Counted from the first letter of the stretch, positions 52,136 through 62,668 are shown. The stretch: DNA of 64,000 nucleotides from Paraflavitalea sp. CAU 1676 (GCF_029223285.1 NZ_JARHUJ010000006.1:310001-374000); one strand, 5' to 3'. The notes: a model not told the origin generated them from the letters alone. Numbers and translations are program-made.

Positions 52136-54436
52136 ATGAGCATGGGAACAACAACCAAGAAAACGGCATCGAAGGCTGAGAAAGCATCAAAAAGCGGCGC
52201 TGTTAAAAAAAATGGGACTGCCAAGTCCAAAGAGACCATTTCAACTTCTTACCTACTCGAAGCCCTGCAGGAACACTTCGGCTTCAGCGTTTTCAAAGGA
52301 AACCAGGAAGCAATCATCAAAAGTTTATTGAGCGGGAAAGATACTTTTGTTATCAAGCCCACCGGCGGAGGCAAAAGCTTGTGTTATCAACTGCCGGCTA
52401 TGATCAGCGAAGGGGTGGCTATTATTGTAAGCCCTTTGATCGCATTGATGAAGAATCAGGTAGATCTGGTACGTGGCTACAGCAGCAAAGATGATGTGGC
52501 ACACTTTCTCAACTCCACGTTAAGTAAAAAAGAGATCCGGGAAGTGCAGGATGACCTTACCAGTGGTCGAACCAAAATGCTGTACGTTGCTCCGGAAACA
52601 CTCACCAAGCAAGAAAATCTCGAGTTCTTTGCGGAACTCAAAATATCTTTTTTCGCCGTCGACGAAGCACACTGTATTTCCGAATGGGGGCATGATTTCC
52701 GTCCGGAATACCGCCGCCTGCGGGAAATGATGACGCAAATTAATCCCGATATTCCGGTGATTGCACTCACTGCTACTGCAACGCCCAAAGTGCAGAGTGA
52801 TATCATCAAAAATCTCGACCTTCGATCCCCATCGATCTATATATCCTCGTTCAATCGTCCGAATCTCAACTATGAGATTCAACCCAAGATCAAGAAAGAT
52901 CAGACGATCAAGAGCATGGTGCGTTTCATCGTGTCGATGAAAGGCAAGAGTGGAATCATTTATACGCTCAACCGCAAAACAACGGAAGAGCTGGCCGATA
53001 TGCTGATGGCCAATGGCATCAAGGCGGTTGCATACCATGCCGGGCTCGATAGCAAATTACGCGCTGAACGCCAGGACCTGTTCTTGACAGAAGAGGTTCA
53101 GGTGATCGTTGCCACCATCGCTTTTGGCATGGGTATCGATAAGCCGGACATCCGTTTCGTGATCCACTACAATATTCCGAAGAGTATCGAGAACTACTAT
53201 CAGGAGACCGGCCGCGCCGGTCGTGATGGCCTCGAAGGCAAATGTATTCTCTACTACTCGCACAAGGACGTGGCCAAACTGGAGCACCTGATGCGTGATA
53301 AGCCTTTAAGCGAACGTGAAGTAGGTGCACAGCTGATCAATGAGACCGTTGCGTATGCCGAAAGTGGTGTATGCCGCAGAAAGGTGTTGATGAGCTATTT
53401 TGGTGAAGAGTATACCGAGAAGAATTGCGGGGAATGCGACAACTGTCTGCATCCCAAAGAAGAGGTGGAGGCAAAGGACAATGCCGTAAAAGTGTTGAAG
53501 GCGGTAAAGGCACTGGACGAACGTTTTGCAACTGATTATACTGTTAATATTATCATCGGCCGACTTACTCCCAATATCAGCATGTTCCGTCATGAGGGCA
53601 TTGCGGAATTTGGTATAGGTAAAGACGAGCCCGATCATTACTGGAGCACGCTGATCAGGCAATTGCTGTTGGCTGGCTTGCTGAGCAAGGAGATTGAAGA
53701 TTATGGTGTGTTGAAGATCACCAAAGCCGGTGAGGCTTTTGCCAAGAAGCCAAAATCCTTTAAGATCATTCTCAACAACCTGTATGAGGAGGCGAATGCC
53801 GATGATGATGAGGGAGCTGAAAGTCCAACGGGTACCGGAGCAACCGATGAGAAGTTGTTTGAAATGCTGAAAGAACTGCGTCAAAAGGAAGCCAAAAAGA
53901 AGGCCCTGCCTCCTTTTGTGATCTTCCTGGAGACTTCTTTACAGGACATGGCAACACTTTACCCAACCAATTTACAGGAGTTGGAAAAATGTTCTGGTGT
54001 AAGTAAGGGTAAGGCCATTCGCTATGGCAAACCTTTCATCGAAATGGTGGCGAAATATGTGGCAGACAACAATATCGAGCGGCCCGATGATTTTGTGATG
54101 AAGAGCGTTGTGAACAAGAGCGGCAACAAAGTTTATATTATTCAACAAACGGATAAAAAGATACCGCTCGAAACCATTGCCCGCAATAAGAGCTGGCGGA
54201 TGGATGAGATGCTGGAAGAAATGGAGACCATTGCGGCGAGTGGTACCAAGCTGAACCTCGATTATGCCATCGACGAAATGTTGGACGAGCATGAACAGGA
54301 GGAAATCCTTGAGTACTTCAAGGGTTGCGAAACCTCGTCACTGCAAGTTGCCGGGGAAGAATTAAGCGACGGTAACTATACCTGGGAGCAGTTGAAGATC
54401 ATGCGGATCAAGTTCCTCGCACAGTATGGCATGTAA
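52136..54436 (+). CDS. recQ: ATP-dependent DNA helicase RecQ
   Basis: The product has 766 residues from the ATG at 52136; an upstream TTG codon (52118) is less likely because AAGGA lies just before 52136. A lysine/alanine-rich N-terminal tail of about 30 residues precedes the helicase core. Walker A is PTGGGKSLCYQLPA, DEAH box VDEAHCISEWGHDFRPEYRR, motif III LTATATPKV and motif VI QETGRAGRDG. The zinc-binding RQC region (CRRKVLMSYFGEEY, CGECDNC) and winged helix follow, then an HRDC domain (about residues 590-650) and a C-terminal acidic region. It unwinds DNA in recombination and replication restart. A strong terminator ends the gene. Confidence 0.96.
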   Translation: MSMGTTTKKTASKAEKASKSGAVKKNGTAKSKETISTSYLLEALQEHFGFSVFKGNQEAIIKSLLSGKDTFVIKPTGGGKSLCYQLPAMISEGVAIIVSPLIALMKNQVDLVRGYSSKDDVAHFLNSTLSKKEIREVQDDLTSGRTKMLYVAPETLTKQENLEFFAELKISFFAVDEAHCISEWGHDFRPEYRRLREMMTQINPDIPVIALTATATPKVQSDIIKNLDLRSPSIYISSFNRPNLNYEIQPKIKKDQTIKSMVRFIVSMKGKSGIIYTLNRKTTEELADMLMANGIKAVAYHAGLDSKLRAERQDLFLTEEVQVIVATIAFGMGIDKPDIRFVIHYNIPKSIENYYQETGRAGRDGLEGKCILYYSHKDVAKLEHLMRDKPLSEREVGAQLINETVAYAESGVCRRKVLMSYFGEEYTEKNCGECDNCLHPKEEVEAKDNAVKVLKAVKALDERFATDYTVNIIIGRLTPNISMFRHEGIAEFGIGKDEPDHYWSTLIRQLLLAGLLSKEIEDYGVLKITKAGEAFAKKPKSFKIILNNLYEEANADDDEGAESPTGTGATDEKLFEMLKELRQKEAKKKALPPFVIFLETSLQDMATLYPTNLQELEKCSGVSKGKAIRYGKPFIEMVAKYVADNNIERPDDFVMKSVVNKSGNKVYIIQQTDKKIPLETIARNKSWRMDEMLEEMETIAASGTKLNLDYAIDEMLDEHEQEEILEYFKGCETSSLQVAGEELSDGNYTWEQLKIMRIKFLAQYGM

Positions 54437-54470
54437 TGCCATTTCAAATCAGGAGATTGATGATTAGTAT

Positions 54471-54503
54471 AAAGTTGTGGCTTTGCCGGCCACAACTTTT
54501 TTT
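54471..54503 (+). terminator. Terminator of recQ
   Basis: AAAGTTGTGGC (54471-54481) pairs with GCCACAACTTT (54489-54499), followed by a run of T's to 54503. Confidence 0.9.
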
Positions 54504-54637
54504 ATTTAATAATGTGCTATTCCGTACGTGTAGTACGATTTGATTGTTTAGCTGTATAGCGTCAGAAGAGGTTATTTCAGCGTATGCAGGGTGACTAAAT
54601 TTTCGAAACAAAAGCAGAAAAAATCAATAATTAATTT

Positions 54638-54665
54638 TTTGATTTACACAGAATTGCTATTTTTG
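54638..54665 (+). promoter_or_regulatory. Probable tRNA-Phe promoter
   Basis: TATTTTTG (54658-54665) fits TAnnTTTG. A TTTG at 54638-54641 lies only 16 bp upstream, slightly short for the usual 17-23 bp spacer. The tRNA starts 56 bp further on. Confidence 0.5.
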
Positions 54666-54720
54666 CAACCCCAATCAAGCAAATGGATGACAAATCCCCA
54701 AGTTTGAAAAAGGCAAAGGA

Positions 54721-54796
54721 GGTGCGGTAGCTCAGTCGGTAGAGCAAAGGACTGAAAATCCTTGTGTCGGCGGTTCGATCCCGCCCCACACCACCA
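54721..54796 (+). tRNA. tRNA-Phe (GAA anticodon)
   Basis: A 76-nt cloverleaf including encoded CCA. Acceptor GGTGCGG pairs with CCACACC, with one C-A mismatch at positions 5-68. D-stem GCTC/GAGC, anticodon stem AAGGA/TCCTT around CTGAAAA (anticodon GAA), variable GTGTC, T-stem GGCGG/CCGCC with loop TTCGATC. Discriminator A is followed by CCA. A -7 element lies upstream and a terminator follows at 54805-54838, so it is a single-gene transcript. The mismatch is unusual and discussed in the findings. Confidence 0.95.
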
Positions 54797-54804
54797 ACAG
54801 AATC

Positions 54805-54838
54805 AAGCGATTACAGCGAAAGCGGTAATCGCTTTTTT
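54805..54838 (+). terminator. Terminator of the tRNA-Phe gene
   Basis: AAGCGATTA (54805-54813) pairs with TAATCGCTT (54826-54834), with an inner GCG/CGC hairpin and six T's at the end. Confidence 0.85.
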
Positions 54839-54852
54839 GTTTGTGAAATGTA

Positions 54853-55971
54853 TTAATTGTTTGTCTCTGAGGAAATTGTGGCGGGCTTTGATGTAGGTAA
54901 CCTGGAGGATAACCTGTCATGTTCAAAGTATTTCTTCAATGCTATGAATTTTGCTTCAAATAGATAAAAGCTCACTGCAGCTACGATGTAGGTGATTCCA
55001 AAACTTATCAGAAAGAATACAGGTACGGGTATGGTTGGCTTAAAGTACGTTTGAATCAGAAAAAAGCAAAGCGGATGATATACATATAAGCCATAACTTA
55101 TTTTACCGGAAAACTGAAAAAACCTGCTGGTCAGTATACGACTAACCCATGAAGTGCCCTGCAGTGCAATAACATATCCTACAAGACAAAAGCAGCTTAA
55201 AGAAAGCAGGTTATACTTCACCACCTGCACAACGACCATCGCCTGACCCGTAACTTTTACCCACAGTACAATCGCAGGCAGCAGCACAAGGACAAGGCCA
55301 ACGATAAACTTTTTGGCATTACCCTTAAGCTTTCCTTCCAGCTCCCATACCGCCAACAGAGCGCCCATGGCTAGCTCATCCATACGGGTAAACGTAAAGT
55401 AAAAGACTTCAAACCCTTTATTTATCAATACAAGGCGACATATGAATGCTATGATCAATATGCCGGCAATAGCAATCTTGAGACCCTTTTTGTTAAAAAA
55501 ATAAACCAGGCAGGGCCACAGAAAATAAAAATGTTCCTCCACCGCAAGCGACCAATAATGCGAGGGCACAACAGCGTCCCAGTTAAACGTCATGGCAAAG
55601 TTCTGCAGATACACCCAGGCATAAAATTGCTTCCCTGCAGGAGCAATGGGTATATTTTGCAACAGTGGCACCAGAAAATAAAAGAGGAAAAGAAATAAAT
55701 AGTACAGCGGAAAAATTCGCAATGCCCTCCTGATGTAAAAATCAGAAAAAAAGCGGGCCGATCCCTTTGTCGCCATTAATATGCGGGTAATAAGGAAGCC
55801 GGACAATACAAAGAAAATAGAAACACCGGTTTGCCCAAACGAAGCGTATTTGGCAATCGCCTGGTAAATCGCACTATCTGATTTGAAAGCTACTACAAAG
55901 TGCATGTACATTACCATCAGCGCCGCTACCGCCCTAATGCCATCCAGTTGTCGATAATATTGAATTTTCAT
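54853..55971 (-). CDS. Acyltransferase family 3 (OafA-like) membrane protein
   Basis: The product has 372 residues from the ATG at 55971, where the family N-terminus MKIQYYRQLDGIRAVAALM begins; the longer frame (56052) adds unrelated sequence. About ten membrane helices are visible, with the family motifs RQLDGIRAVAALMVMYMH (catalytic His), FFVLSGFLITRIL and the WSLAVEEHFYFLWPCL segment in which the Glu of VEEHF is typical. It transfers acetyl or other acyl groups to surface polysaccharides or lipids. Lacking an SGNH domain, it is the membrane-only form. It is divergent from the aminopeptidase P gene and follows the tRNA. Confidence 0.93.
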   Translation of the reverse strand: MKIQYYRQLDGIRAVAALMVMYMHFVVAFKSDSAIYQAIAKYASFGQTGVSIFFVLSGFLITRILMATKGSARFFSDFYIRRALRIFPLYYLFLFLFYFLVPLLQNIPIAPAGKQFYAWVYLQNFAMTFNWDAVVPSHYWSLAVEEHFYFLWPCLVYFFNKKGLKIAIAGILIIAFICRLVLINKGFEVFYFTFTRMDELAMGALLAVWELEGKLKGNAKKFIVGLVLVLLPAIVLWVKVTGQAMVVVQVVKYNLLSLSCFCLVGYVIALQGTSWVSRILTSRFFQFSGKISYGLYVYHPLCFFLIQTYFKPTIPVPVFFLISFGITYIVAAVSFYLFEAKFIALKKYFEHDRLSSRLPTSKPATISSETNN

Positions 55972-56116
55972 CTGCTGTTGCCCGAAGATAGATAAAAATA
56001 CCTCGAAGATAAAGGTAATGGGGCAGGGAAAACCTGAACAAATAATTGACAATAATGGCCTATCAGGGGTTAATTACCAGGCACACGAAATCAAAAAAAA
56101 CTCAATAAATTGCCGC

Positions 56117-57514
56117 ATGCATTTCAAATTATTCGAACAAGCGGTATACAGCAACCGGCGCCAGGCGCTGATGCAGCAAGTGGGCAATGGCCTCATTGTA
56201 TTGATGGGCAATGAAGAGACGGGCATGAACTATAAGGATAACTGGTACCCCTTCCGGCAGGACAGCAGTTTCCTTTACTACTTTGGGCTGGACGTGGCCG
56301 GACTGGTAGCAATCCTTGATCCTGAAAGCAGTGAGATCGTGATCTTTGGCAACGAACTTAGCATTGACGACATCGTATGGACCGGCCCTTTACCCTCTTT
56401 AAAAGAAATGGCAGGCTCCGTTGGCGTAAATAAAACAGCTCCTTATAATGATGTGGCAGTGTGGATCCGCAAAGCGCAGGCGTTGGGCCGGGCAATACAC
56501 ATCCTTCCCCCCTACCGGGCGGAAAACAGGATCCGACTGGGTGAATGGTTGCAGGTGCCGGTACAGGATGTAGACCGCCAGGTTTCTATAAAACTGATCA
56601 AAGCGGTGATTGGGCAAAGGGTGATCAAAGAAGCGATCGAGGTGGGAGAAATTGAAAAGGCCGTTACCATTAGCGCCGACATGCACCTGGCAGGCATTCA
56701 GTATGCCAAACCGGGTATGAAGGAGTTCGAAGTGGCCGCCAAAGTACAGGAAGTTGCTTATGCCGCAGGCGGCCGCCTTTCGTACCCGATCATTTGTACC
56801 ATCAACGGTGAAACTTTGCACAACCATTATTATGGCAACACCATTGCCGAAGGGCAAATGCTATTGCTGGATGCCGGCGCGGAGAATGATCTGCACTATG
56901 CGGGCGACCTTACCCGCACTTTCCCCGTTGGCAATAAGTTTACTACCGAGCAAAAGGAGGTGTACAATATTGTTATCAACTCTATGGACCATGCTATCAG
57001 TTTGCTGAAACCCGGCGTACGTTTCCGCGACGTACATGCGGGTGCCTGCGAAAAGCTGGTTGAAGGCCTCGCGGCCATGGGTATCATGAAAGGCAATGCT
57101 GCCGAGGCAGTAGCCGCCGGTGCACACACTTTATTCTTTCAATGCGGCCTTGGCCATATGATGGGCATGGATGTGCACGATATGGAAGATCTGGGAGAAC
57201 AATATGTGGGCTATTCCGACGACCTGCAAAAAAGCAAAGAGTTTGGCTGGAAGTCCCTGCGCCTGGGCCGTGCTGTTGAACCCGGTTATGTGTTGACCAT
57301 CGAACCCGGTGTATATGTTATCCCTTCGCTGATCGATCAATGGGCGGCTGAGAAAAAGCACAGCAGCTTTATTAATTATAAGGCACTGGAGTCGTTCCGG
57401 AACTTCAGCGGTATCCGCGTCGAGGATAACTTCCTCGTTACTGCTGAAGGTAGCCGTAAATTAGGAAAGTACTTACCCAAAACAGCCGACGAGATAGAAG
57501 CACTTCGTCAATAA
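56117..57514 (+). CDS. pepP: Xaa-Pro aminopeptidase (M24B family)
   Basis: The product has 465 residues from the ATG at 56117, where the family N-terminus MHFKLFEQAVYSNRRQAL begins; the longer frame (56018) is leader sequence. The N-terminal creatinase-like domain (about 1-165) includes DNWYPFRQDSSFLYYFG. The C-terminal pita-bread domain has the two-metal ligands: LLLDAGAEND and YAGDLTRTFPV (Asp pair), HTLFFQCGLGHMMGMDVHD (His), LTIEPGVYV (Glu) and GIRVEDNFLV (Glu). All ligands are present. It removes N-terminal residues before proline. It converges with the oxidoreductase gene, with a shared terminator at 57552-57588. Confidence 0.94.
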   Translation: MHFKLFEQAVYSNRRQALMQQVGNGLIVLMGNEETGMNYKDNWYPFRQDSSFLYYFGLDVAGLVAILDPESSEIVIFGNELSIDDIVWTGPLPSLKEMAGSVGVNKTAPYNDVAVWIRKAQALGRAIHILPPYRAENRIRLGEWLQVPVQDVDRQVSIKLIKAVIGQRVIKEAIEVGEIEKAVTISADMHLAGIQYAKPGMKEFEVAAKVQEVAYAAGGRLSYPIICTINGETLHNHYYGNTIAEGQMLLLDAGAENDLHYAGDLTRTFPVGNKFTTEQKEVYNIVINSMDHAISLLKPGVRFRDVHAGACEKLVEGLAAMGIMKGNAAEAVAAGAHTLFFQCGLGHMMGMDVHDMEDLGEQYVGYSDDLQKSKEFGWKSLRLGRAVEPGYVLTIEPGVYVIPSLIDQWAAEKKHSSFINYKALESFRNFSGIRVEDNFLVTAEGSRKLGKYLPKTADEIEALRQ

Positions 57515-57551
57515 TAAAGTGGGTTGGGCAATGCCTCATTAATTTTATCAT

Positions 57552-57588
57552 ACGCCTGGTAAGAGAATAATAGTTCTTTACCGGGCGT
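57552..57588 (+). terminator. Terminator between pepP and the oxidoreductase gene
   Basis: ACGCCTGGTAA (57552-57562) pairs with TTACCGGGCGT (57578-57588), with a T-rich tail on the plus strand. It lies between two convergent genes and may serve both. Confidence 0.65.
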
Positions 57589-57599
57589 TTTGCTGTTGG

Positions 57600-58655
<1,056 letters not shown>

Positions 58656-58673
58656 GGCGTACGTGTGTGCCGC

Positions 58674-58681
58674 CAAAGGTA
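58674..58681 (-). promoter_or_regulatory. -7 element for the oxidoreductase gene
   Basis: TACCTTTG matches TAnnTTTG and lies 18 bp upstream of the ATG at 58655. No TTG -33 box is clear because the upstream terminator hairpin occupies that position. Confidence 0.5.
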
Positions 58682-58690
58682 TTACAAATA

Positions 58691-58720
58691 AAAAAGCCCC
58701 TTCCGTTTTCGGAAAGGGGC
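58691..58720 (-). terminator. Terminator of the 262-aa lipoprotein gene
   Basis: GCCCCTTCCG (58696-58705) pairs with CGGAAAGGGGC (58710-58720) with one bulge. On the minus strand TTTTTT follows. It is 23 bp after the lipoprotein stop. Confidence 0.85.
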
Positions 58721-58743
58721 CTCTCTTTATAAAAATACGTTCC

Positions 58744-59532
58744 TTATTGGTATTCGTACTTAACCTGGGTTGTACCATCGGTTGAGGTAAGTGGGTAACC
58801 GCTTCCATCGTAAGTATAGGTATTGCTGAAGCCGAAATCGCCTACCTGACCGGGCCAGTCGTAAGTGGCCGTTTTCAATTCATTCTTCGAGCTGAACATT
58901 ACTGAGAAACCTGCTTCGTCCAGAATATACTTAGACAATTGGGGGAAAGGAGACTTTTTATCACCAAATGTAAATACAGCGCTATATTCCAAGATGCTTC
59001 CTGTTTCTGTTTGAATCTTGGTGACATTGCCGTTGGTATAAGTAAGGTTCAGGTTCATTACATATTCTTCATCGTCTTCTTTGATAACACGTTTCATCTT
59101 GGTTACCTGACCATTCGCCACAGTGTAAGTAACGCTGTTATCGGTTATCAGTTCATCGGGCTGCGCTCCATGGAGCTCCCATGTTTTCATAGTGCCGCTT
59201 ACCGGTACATTGTTTGAATAAGCATACGTATACTCAATTTTAGATTCTTCGTCGATAATCTCGAGCTTCGTGAGATTACCAGCTGCATCGTAGGTAAACT
59301 TCGTTTGCTCTTTTCCATCTGCACTGCCATAGTTGGTAAGCCTTTTGTTGCCGTCATAGGTAAAATTATAGACGGTGGTTGTTCCATTTTCCGTTTCTGT
59401 GAGCTTTTTGATCAGCTTGGTAGAAGGGTTGTTGCCGCCGCCACCGGTGTTATCGTCGTTGTCCTTGTCTTTCTTACAAGAGGTGAAAACCAGCGTCGCC
59501 AACATACCTGCTACTACGAATAATTTCTTCAT
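58744..59532 (-). CDS. Lipoprotein with RHS/YD-like beta repeats
   Basis: A 262-residue lipoprotein with signal MKKLFVVAGMLATLVFTSC (lipidated C19). The acidic/basic CKKDKDNDD tail that follows resembles the lipoprotein surface-export signals of Bacteroidota, so it may be displayed outside. A glycine/asparagine linker leads to beta-rich repeats with YD-type motifs (YNFTYDGNKRLTNYG, FTYDAAGNLTKLEI, YTYDGSGYPLTSTD). Such repeats occur in DUF4595-like and RHS-related proteins of unknown function. It is encoded alone, with terminator at 58691-58720. Confidence 0.78.
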   Translation of the reverse strand: MKKLFVVAGMLATLVFTSCKKDKDNDDNTGGGGNNPSTKLIKKLTETENGTTTVYNFTYDGNKRLTNYGSADGKEQTKFTYDAAGNLTKLEIIDEESKIEYTYAYSNNVPVSGTMKTWELHGAQPDELITDNSVTYTVANGQVTKMKRVIKEDDEEYVMNLNLTYTNGNVTKIQTETGSILEYSAVFTFGDKKSPFPQLSKYILDEAGFSVMFSSKNELKTATYDWPGQVGDFGFSNTYTYDGSGYPLTSTDGTTQVKYEYQ

Positions 59533-60046
59533 GATTTTTTGTTTTAAATGGTTGTACTTATAAGGTCATTTGCATTGAAGCAATTGGAGCGCAATATTAG
59601 CTGGCATTTGTAGCCTCCAAAAGTCATTTAGGTATGAGCTGTGAAAAACCGGTACTCAACTGGCATATTTCCCGACCATACTTCGCAGTTTTAATCTTTG
59701 CCGGTAATTGTGTTGGAGGATCATCTCCAAAATAAATGCTAAACCGGCGTCAAAGCATTGTAATAAGCAAGCCAGTTCATTATCTTGTTGACAGTTGCCC
59801 CACTTAATAATTCCAAGCTGCTGGTTATGAAACGAATAGAGCTGAAGGGGGGCCATGGTGTTCGTGCCCTATTGAAGTCAGGATAGTTTATCCATTGCAT
59901 TTTCCACGTTAACACCGCTTTTTGCTAATGTTTTGCAAACATTTGCAACTTTGATAAACCCCTAACAGCTTGCATCGTCTAACCAATGTAACTTGATCTT
60001 AATAATTAAACCCAACGGGGATTTTTCACACGAAAACTGCCTCTTT
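59533..60046. other. Intergenic stretch upstream of the 853-aa secreted protein
   Basis: No supported gene. A minus-strand frame (59656-59856, 66 codons) has no family features and is not called. A perfect inverted repeat, ATGTTT-TGC-AAACAT (59928-59942), lies just upstream of the CAACTTTG -7-like element (59945-59952) of the next gene and could be an operator. Leader of about 90 bp follows. Confidence 0.4.
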
Positions 60047-62608
60047 ATGAAATCTTTTTTTACCTATTTATGCGTGCTGGGCGGATTGGTTCTGTCTGGT
60101 TTTTCCGCGAATGCCCAGGACGCTTGGCCCAAGACCTTCACCACGGCCGAAGGCTCCGTGATAAAAATGTATCAATGGCAGCCAGAATCTTATACTGGAA
60201 ATAATCTTCAGGCCAAAGCCGCGGTATCGGTGCTGGAAAGCGGCAAAACCGATCCTGTTTTCGGGATGACCTGGATCAAAGCCAGTACCTCCAACAACGG
60301 TAGCCGGGTACAGGTGGAAAAGGCATCCGTAGAAAACCTTAAGCTGCCCGGTGATATCAGCGATGACCGGCTCGACAGCTACACGGAGGCCCTCGAGCAG
60401 CAGATCAATCGTGGCAATATTAATTTTGCCCAAACTGATCTTCAATCCTCTCTCGATCTGAACAACCAGCAAACGCAGCTGTCGCAGCAGATCAGTAATA
60501 ATCCTCCGAAGGTGGTGTACAGTAATACGCCCGCCATCCTGGTTTCGATCGATGGAGCACCTAAACTTCAACGCAATAATGATTGGGATGTTGAAGCAGT
60601 TGTGAACACCCCTTTTACGATCGTCAAAAACAATGACGGCCGGTTTTATCTCTATGGCGGAAAGCATTGGTATGCTGGATCAGCGGCTACCGGCCCTTAT
60701 TCGCTGACCACGCAGATTCCGCAGCATTTCAATAAAATCGCACAACAGGTAAATGATGCGGATAAAGACAATAACACCGAAAAAGAAACCGACGCAAATA
60801 CGATGTACAAGATCGTCGTGAGCACCGAACCGGCCGAGCTGATCCAATCGAATGGCGAAGCCAATTTTGCACCGGTATCCGGCACCGATCTCCTGTACGT
60901 TTCTAACTCGGGCGATGACATCTTTATGGATGTGCAGTCGCAACAATACTATGTACTGATCTCGGGAAGGTGGTTCAAATCGAAAACACTAAGCGGCCAA
61001 TGGCAGTTTGTGCCCTCTGATAAACTCCCGCAGGATTTTGCCAAGATCCCCGAAGGGTCTGCGAAAGATAATGTGCTCGCCAGTGTAGCAGGTACCGCGG
61101 CGTCCCAGGATGCCCTGCAGGATGCGGAAGTACCACAAACCGCTAAAGTAGACCGCCAGCAGGCCAAAGCTGATGTAGCATACGATGGAGATCCTCAGTT
61201 TGAGGACATCGATGGCACCGAAATGGAGTATGCCATCAATACATCGGCTTCTGTGATCCGTTGGAGAGGCAGATATTACTCTGTAGATAATGGCATATGG
61301 TTCGAATCGTACAGCGCGGCAGGTCCCTGGTCAGTCGCTGTGGTGAGGCCTTCTGTTGTTGCCCTCATCCCGCCCCGCTATCCTGTATATCATATGAAGT
61401 ATGTATATATCTATGATTATACTCCCGACTATGTTTGGATGGGCTATACCCCAGGATACCTGAATAACTATATCTGTGGCTCCAGCGTCGTGTATGGTAC
61501 AGGTTATTACTACAACCCGTGGTATGGTCACAATTATTATGCACGTCCCTATACCTGGGGCTTCAATATTCGGTACAATCCCTGGTTTGGCTGGGGCTTT
61601 GGATTCAACTATAACAGTGGTTGGTTCCATAGCAACGTAGGCTGGGGCAACTCGTGGGGTTATGGTTATGGTGGCTGGTGGGGCCCACGCGTATACCGTC
61701 CGTCTTATTGTTATGCGCCTTACCGCAGTCATGGCGGTTATTATAGCGGTGGATATTATGGTAACGGATACCGCAGTCGCACCAATGTGAATGTAGTGCA
61801 GATCAACCGTACCAATAATATCTACAACTACTACGGTGGCCGTGGGGTTGTGAGCCGTGATAATCGCCGTGTAGACCCCAATACGGGACGCACGTTCAAC
61901 AGAGGAGGGTATGCCAACAGGAATTACAATAACGGCAACTATAGTCGCGGTGGTGCTAGGTATGATAACAACAACAATTACAATCGTCCCAATAACGATA
62001 GCAGGTTCACCAGCAGGCCGCGTGTTTCAGATCGCTCTACTGCCGGCCCGCGTGGTGATGACCGCAATGGCAACAATACACCTGGACGCAGTATCGATAA
62101 CGGATCACAACGTCCTTCGAGGGAATGGAGACCAACCACATCCGACCGTAATGGTTCCTTCGGTGGACGTCCTGGTGCCGTAGCCGATCAGCCTTCGAGA
62201 GAAAGGGTTATCCGGGACAACAATTCACGCAGCGAGAACAGGCCCGATCCAGGCACCAGCAGGCCATCACCTGTTACGCGTGAGCCAAGAGCTTCTCAGT
62301 CTCCTGTCCGCGGCAATGATGAGGGCCGCCAATGGCAAAGCAGACCAAATTCCGGCGGCGGCGAACGCAGCTTCCCCGGCAGGTCGGCGCAACCACAGCC
62401 CGCGCCACAGCGCGAAGCATCAGCCCCGCCACAAAGAACTTTTGATCGTCCCAGCGTAGGCGGAGGCGGAAGGAGTGGTGGTGACCAGGGTGGTAGCCGT
62501 CCCAGCTTTGGTGGAGGCGGTAGGAGCGGTGGTGAACAAGGTGGAGCTCGCCCCAGCAGAGGTGGAGAAGGCGGCGGTGGCAGCGAACGCCCCGGTAGAA
62601 GAGGATAG
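60047..62608 (+). CDS. Large secreted low-complexity protein with SH3-like and Tyr/Gly-rich parts
   Basis: The product has 853 residues from the ATG at 60047, where the signal peptide KSFFTYLCVLGGLVLSGFSA begins; the longer frame (59993) is leader sequence. The N-terminal half (about 20-460) is beta-rich with repeated motifs such as GRFYLYGGKHWYAGSAATGP, YYVLISGRWFKSKTLSGQW and GRYYSVDNGIWFESYSAAGP, which look like recurring SH3-like or carbohydrate-binding modules. Residues about 480-600 are Tyr/Gly/Trp-rich (GYGYGGWWGPRVYRPSYCY). The last 250 residues are Arg/Asn/Ser/Gly-rich with GGGGRSGGDQGG repeats. Secretion and cell-wall or extracellular binding are inferred. No catalytic motif is seen. 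Confidence 0.8.
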   Translation: MKSFFTYLCVLGGLVLSGFSANAQDAWPKTFTTAEGSVIKMYQWQPESYTGNNLQAKAAVSVLESGKTDPVFGMTWIKASTSNNGSRVQVEKASVENLKLPGDISDDRLDSYTEALEQQINRGNINFAQTDLQSSLDLNNQQTQLSQQISNNPPKVVYSNTPAILVSIDGAPKLQRNNDWDVEAVVNTPFTIVKNNDGRFYLYGGKHWYAGSAATGPYSLTTQIPQHFNKIAQQVNDADKDNNTEKETDANTMYKIVVSTEPAELIQSNGEANFAPVSGTDLLYVSNSGDDIFMDVQSQQYYVLISGRWFKSKTLSGQWQFVPSDKLPQDFAKIPEGSAKDNVLASVAGTAASQDALQDAEVPQTAKVDRQQAKADVAYDGDPQFEDIDGTEMEYAINTSASVIRWRGRYYSVDNGIWFESYSAAGPWSVAVVRPSVVALIPPRYPVYHMKYVYIYDYTPDYVWMGYTPGYLNNYICGSSVVYGTGYYYNPWYGHNYYARPYTWGFNIRYNPWFGWGFGFNYNSGWFHSNVGWGNSWGYGYGGWWGPRVYRPSYCYAPYRSHGGYYSGGYYGNGYRSRTNVNVVQINRTNNIYNYYGGRGVVSRDNRRVDPNTGRTFNRGGYANRNYNNGNYSRGGARYDNNNNYNRPNNDSRFTSRPRVSDRSTAGPRGDDRNGNNTPGRSIDNGSQRPSREWRPTTSDRNGSFGGRPGAVADQPSRERVIRDNNSRSENRPDPGTSRPSPVTREPRASQSPVRGNDEGRQWQSRPNSGGGERSFPGRSAQPQPAPQREASAPPQRTFDRPSVGGGGRSGGDQGGSRPSFGGGGRSGGEQGGARPSRGGEGGGGSERPGRRG

Positions 62609-62636
62609 TGTAAAATTTCTTACTCACTATACACAG

Positions 62637-62668
62637 AGATTCCCGCCTGAATGGCGGGGATCTTTGAT
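62637..62668 (+). terminator. Terminator of the 853-aa secreted protein gene
   Basis: AGATTCCCGCC (62637-62647) pairs with GGCGGGGATCT (62653-62663), followed by TTGATTTT. It starts 28 bp after the stop. Confidence 0.8.

Noticed and set aside
59656-59856. 66-codon minus-strand frame before the low-complexity protein gene
   Set aside because: No family features and no promoter or ribosome-binding sequence; plausibly a chance frame or a decayed gene fragment.
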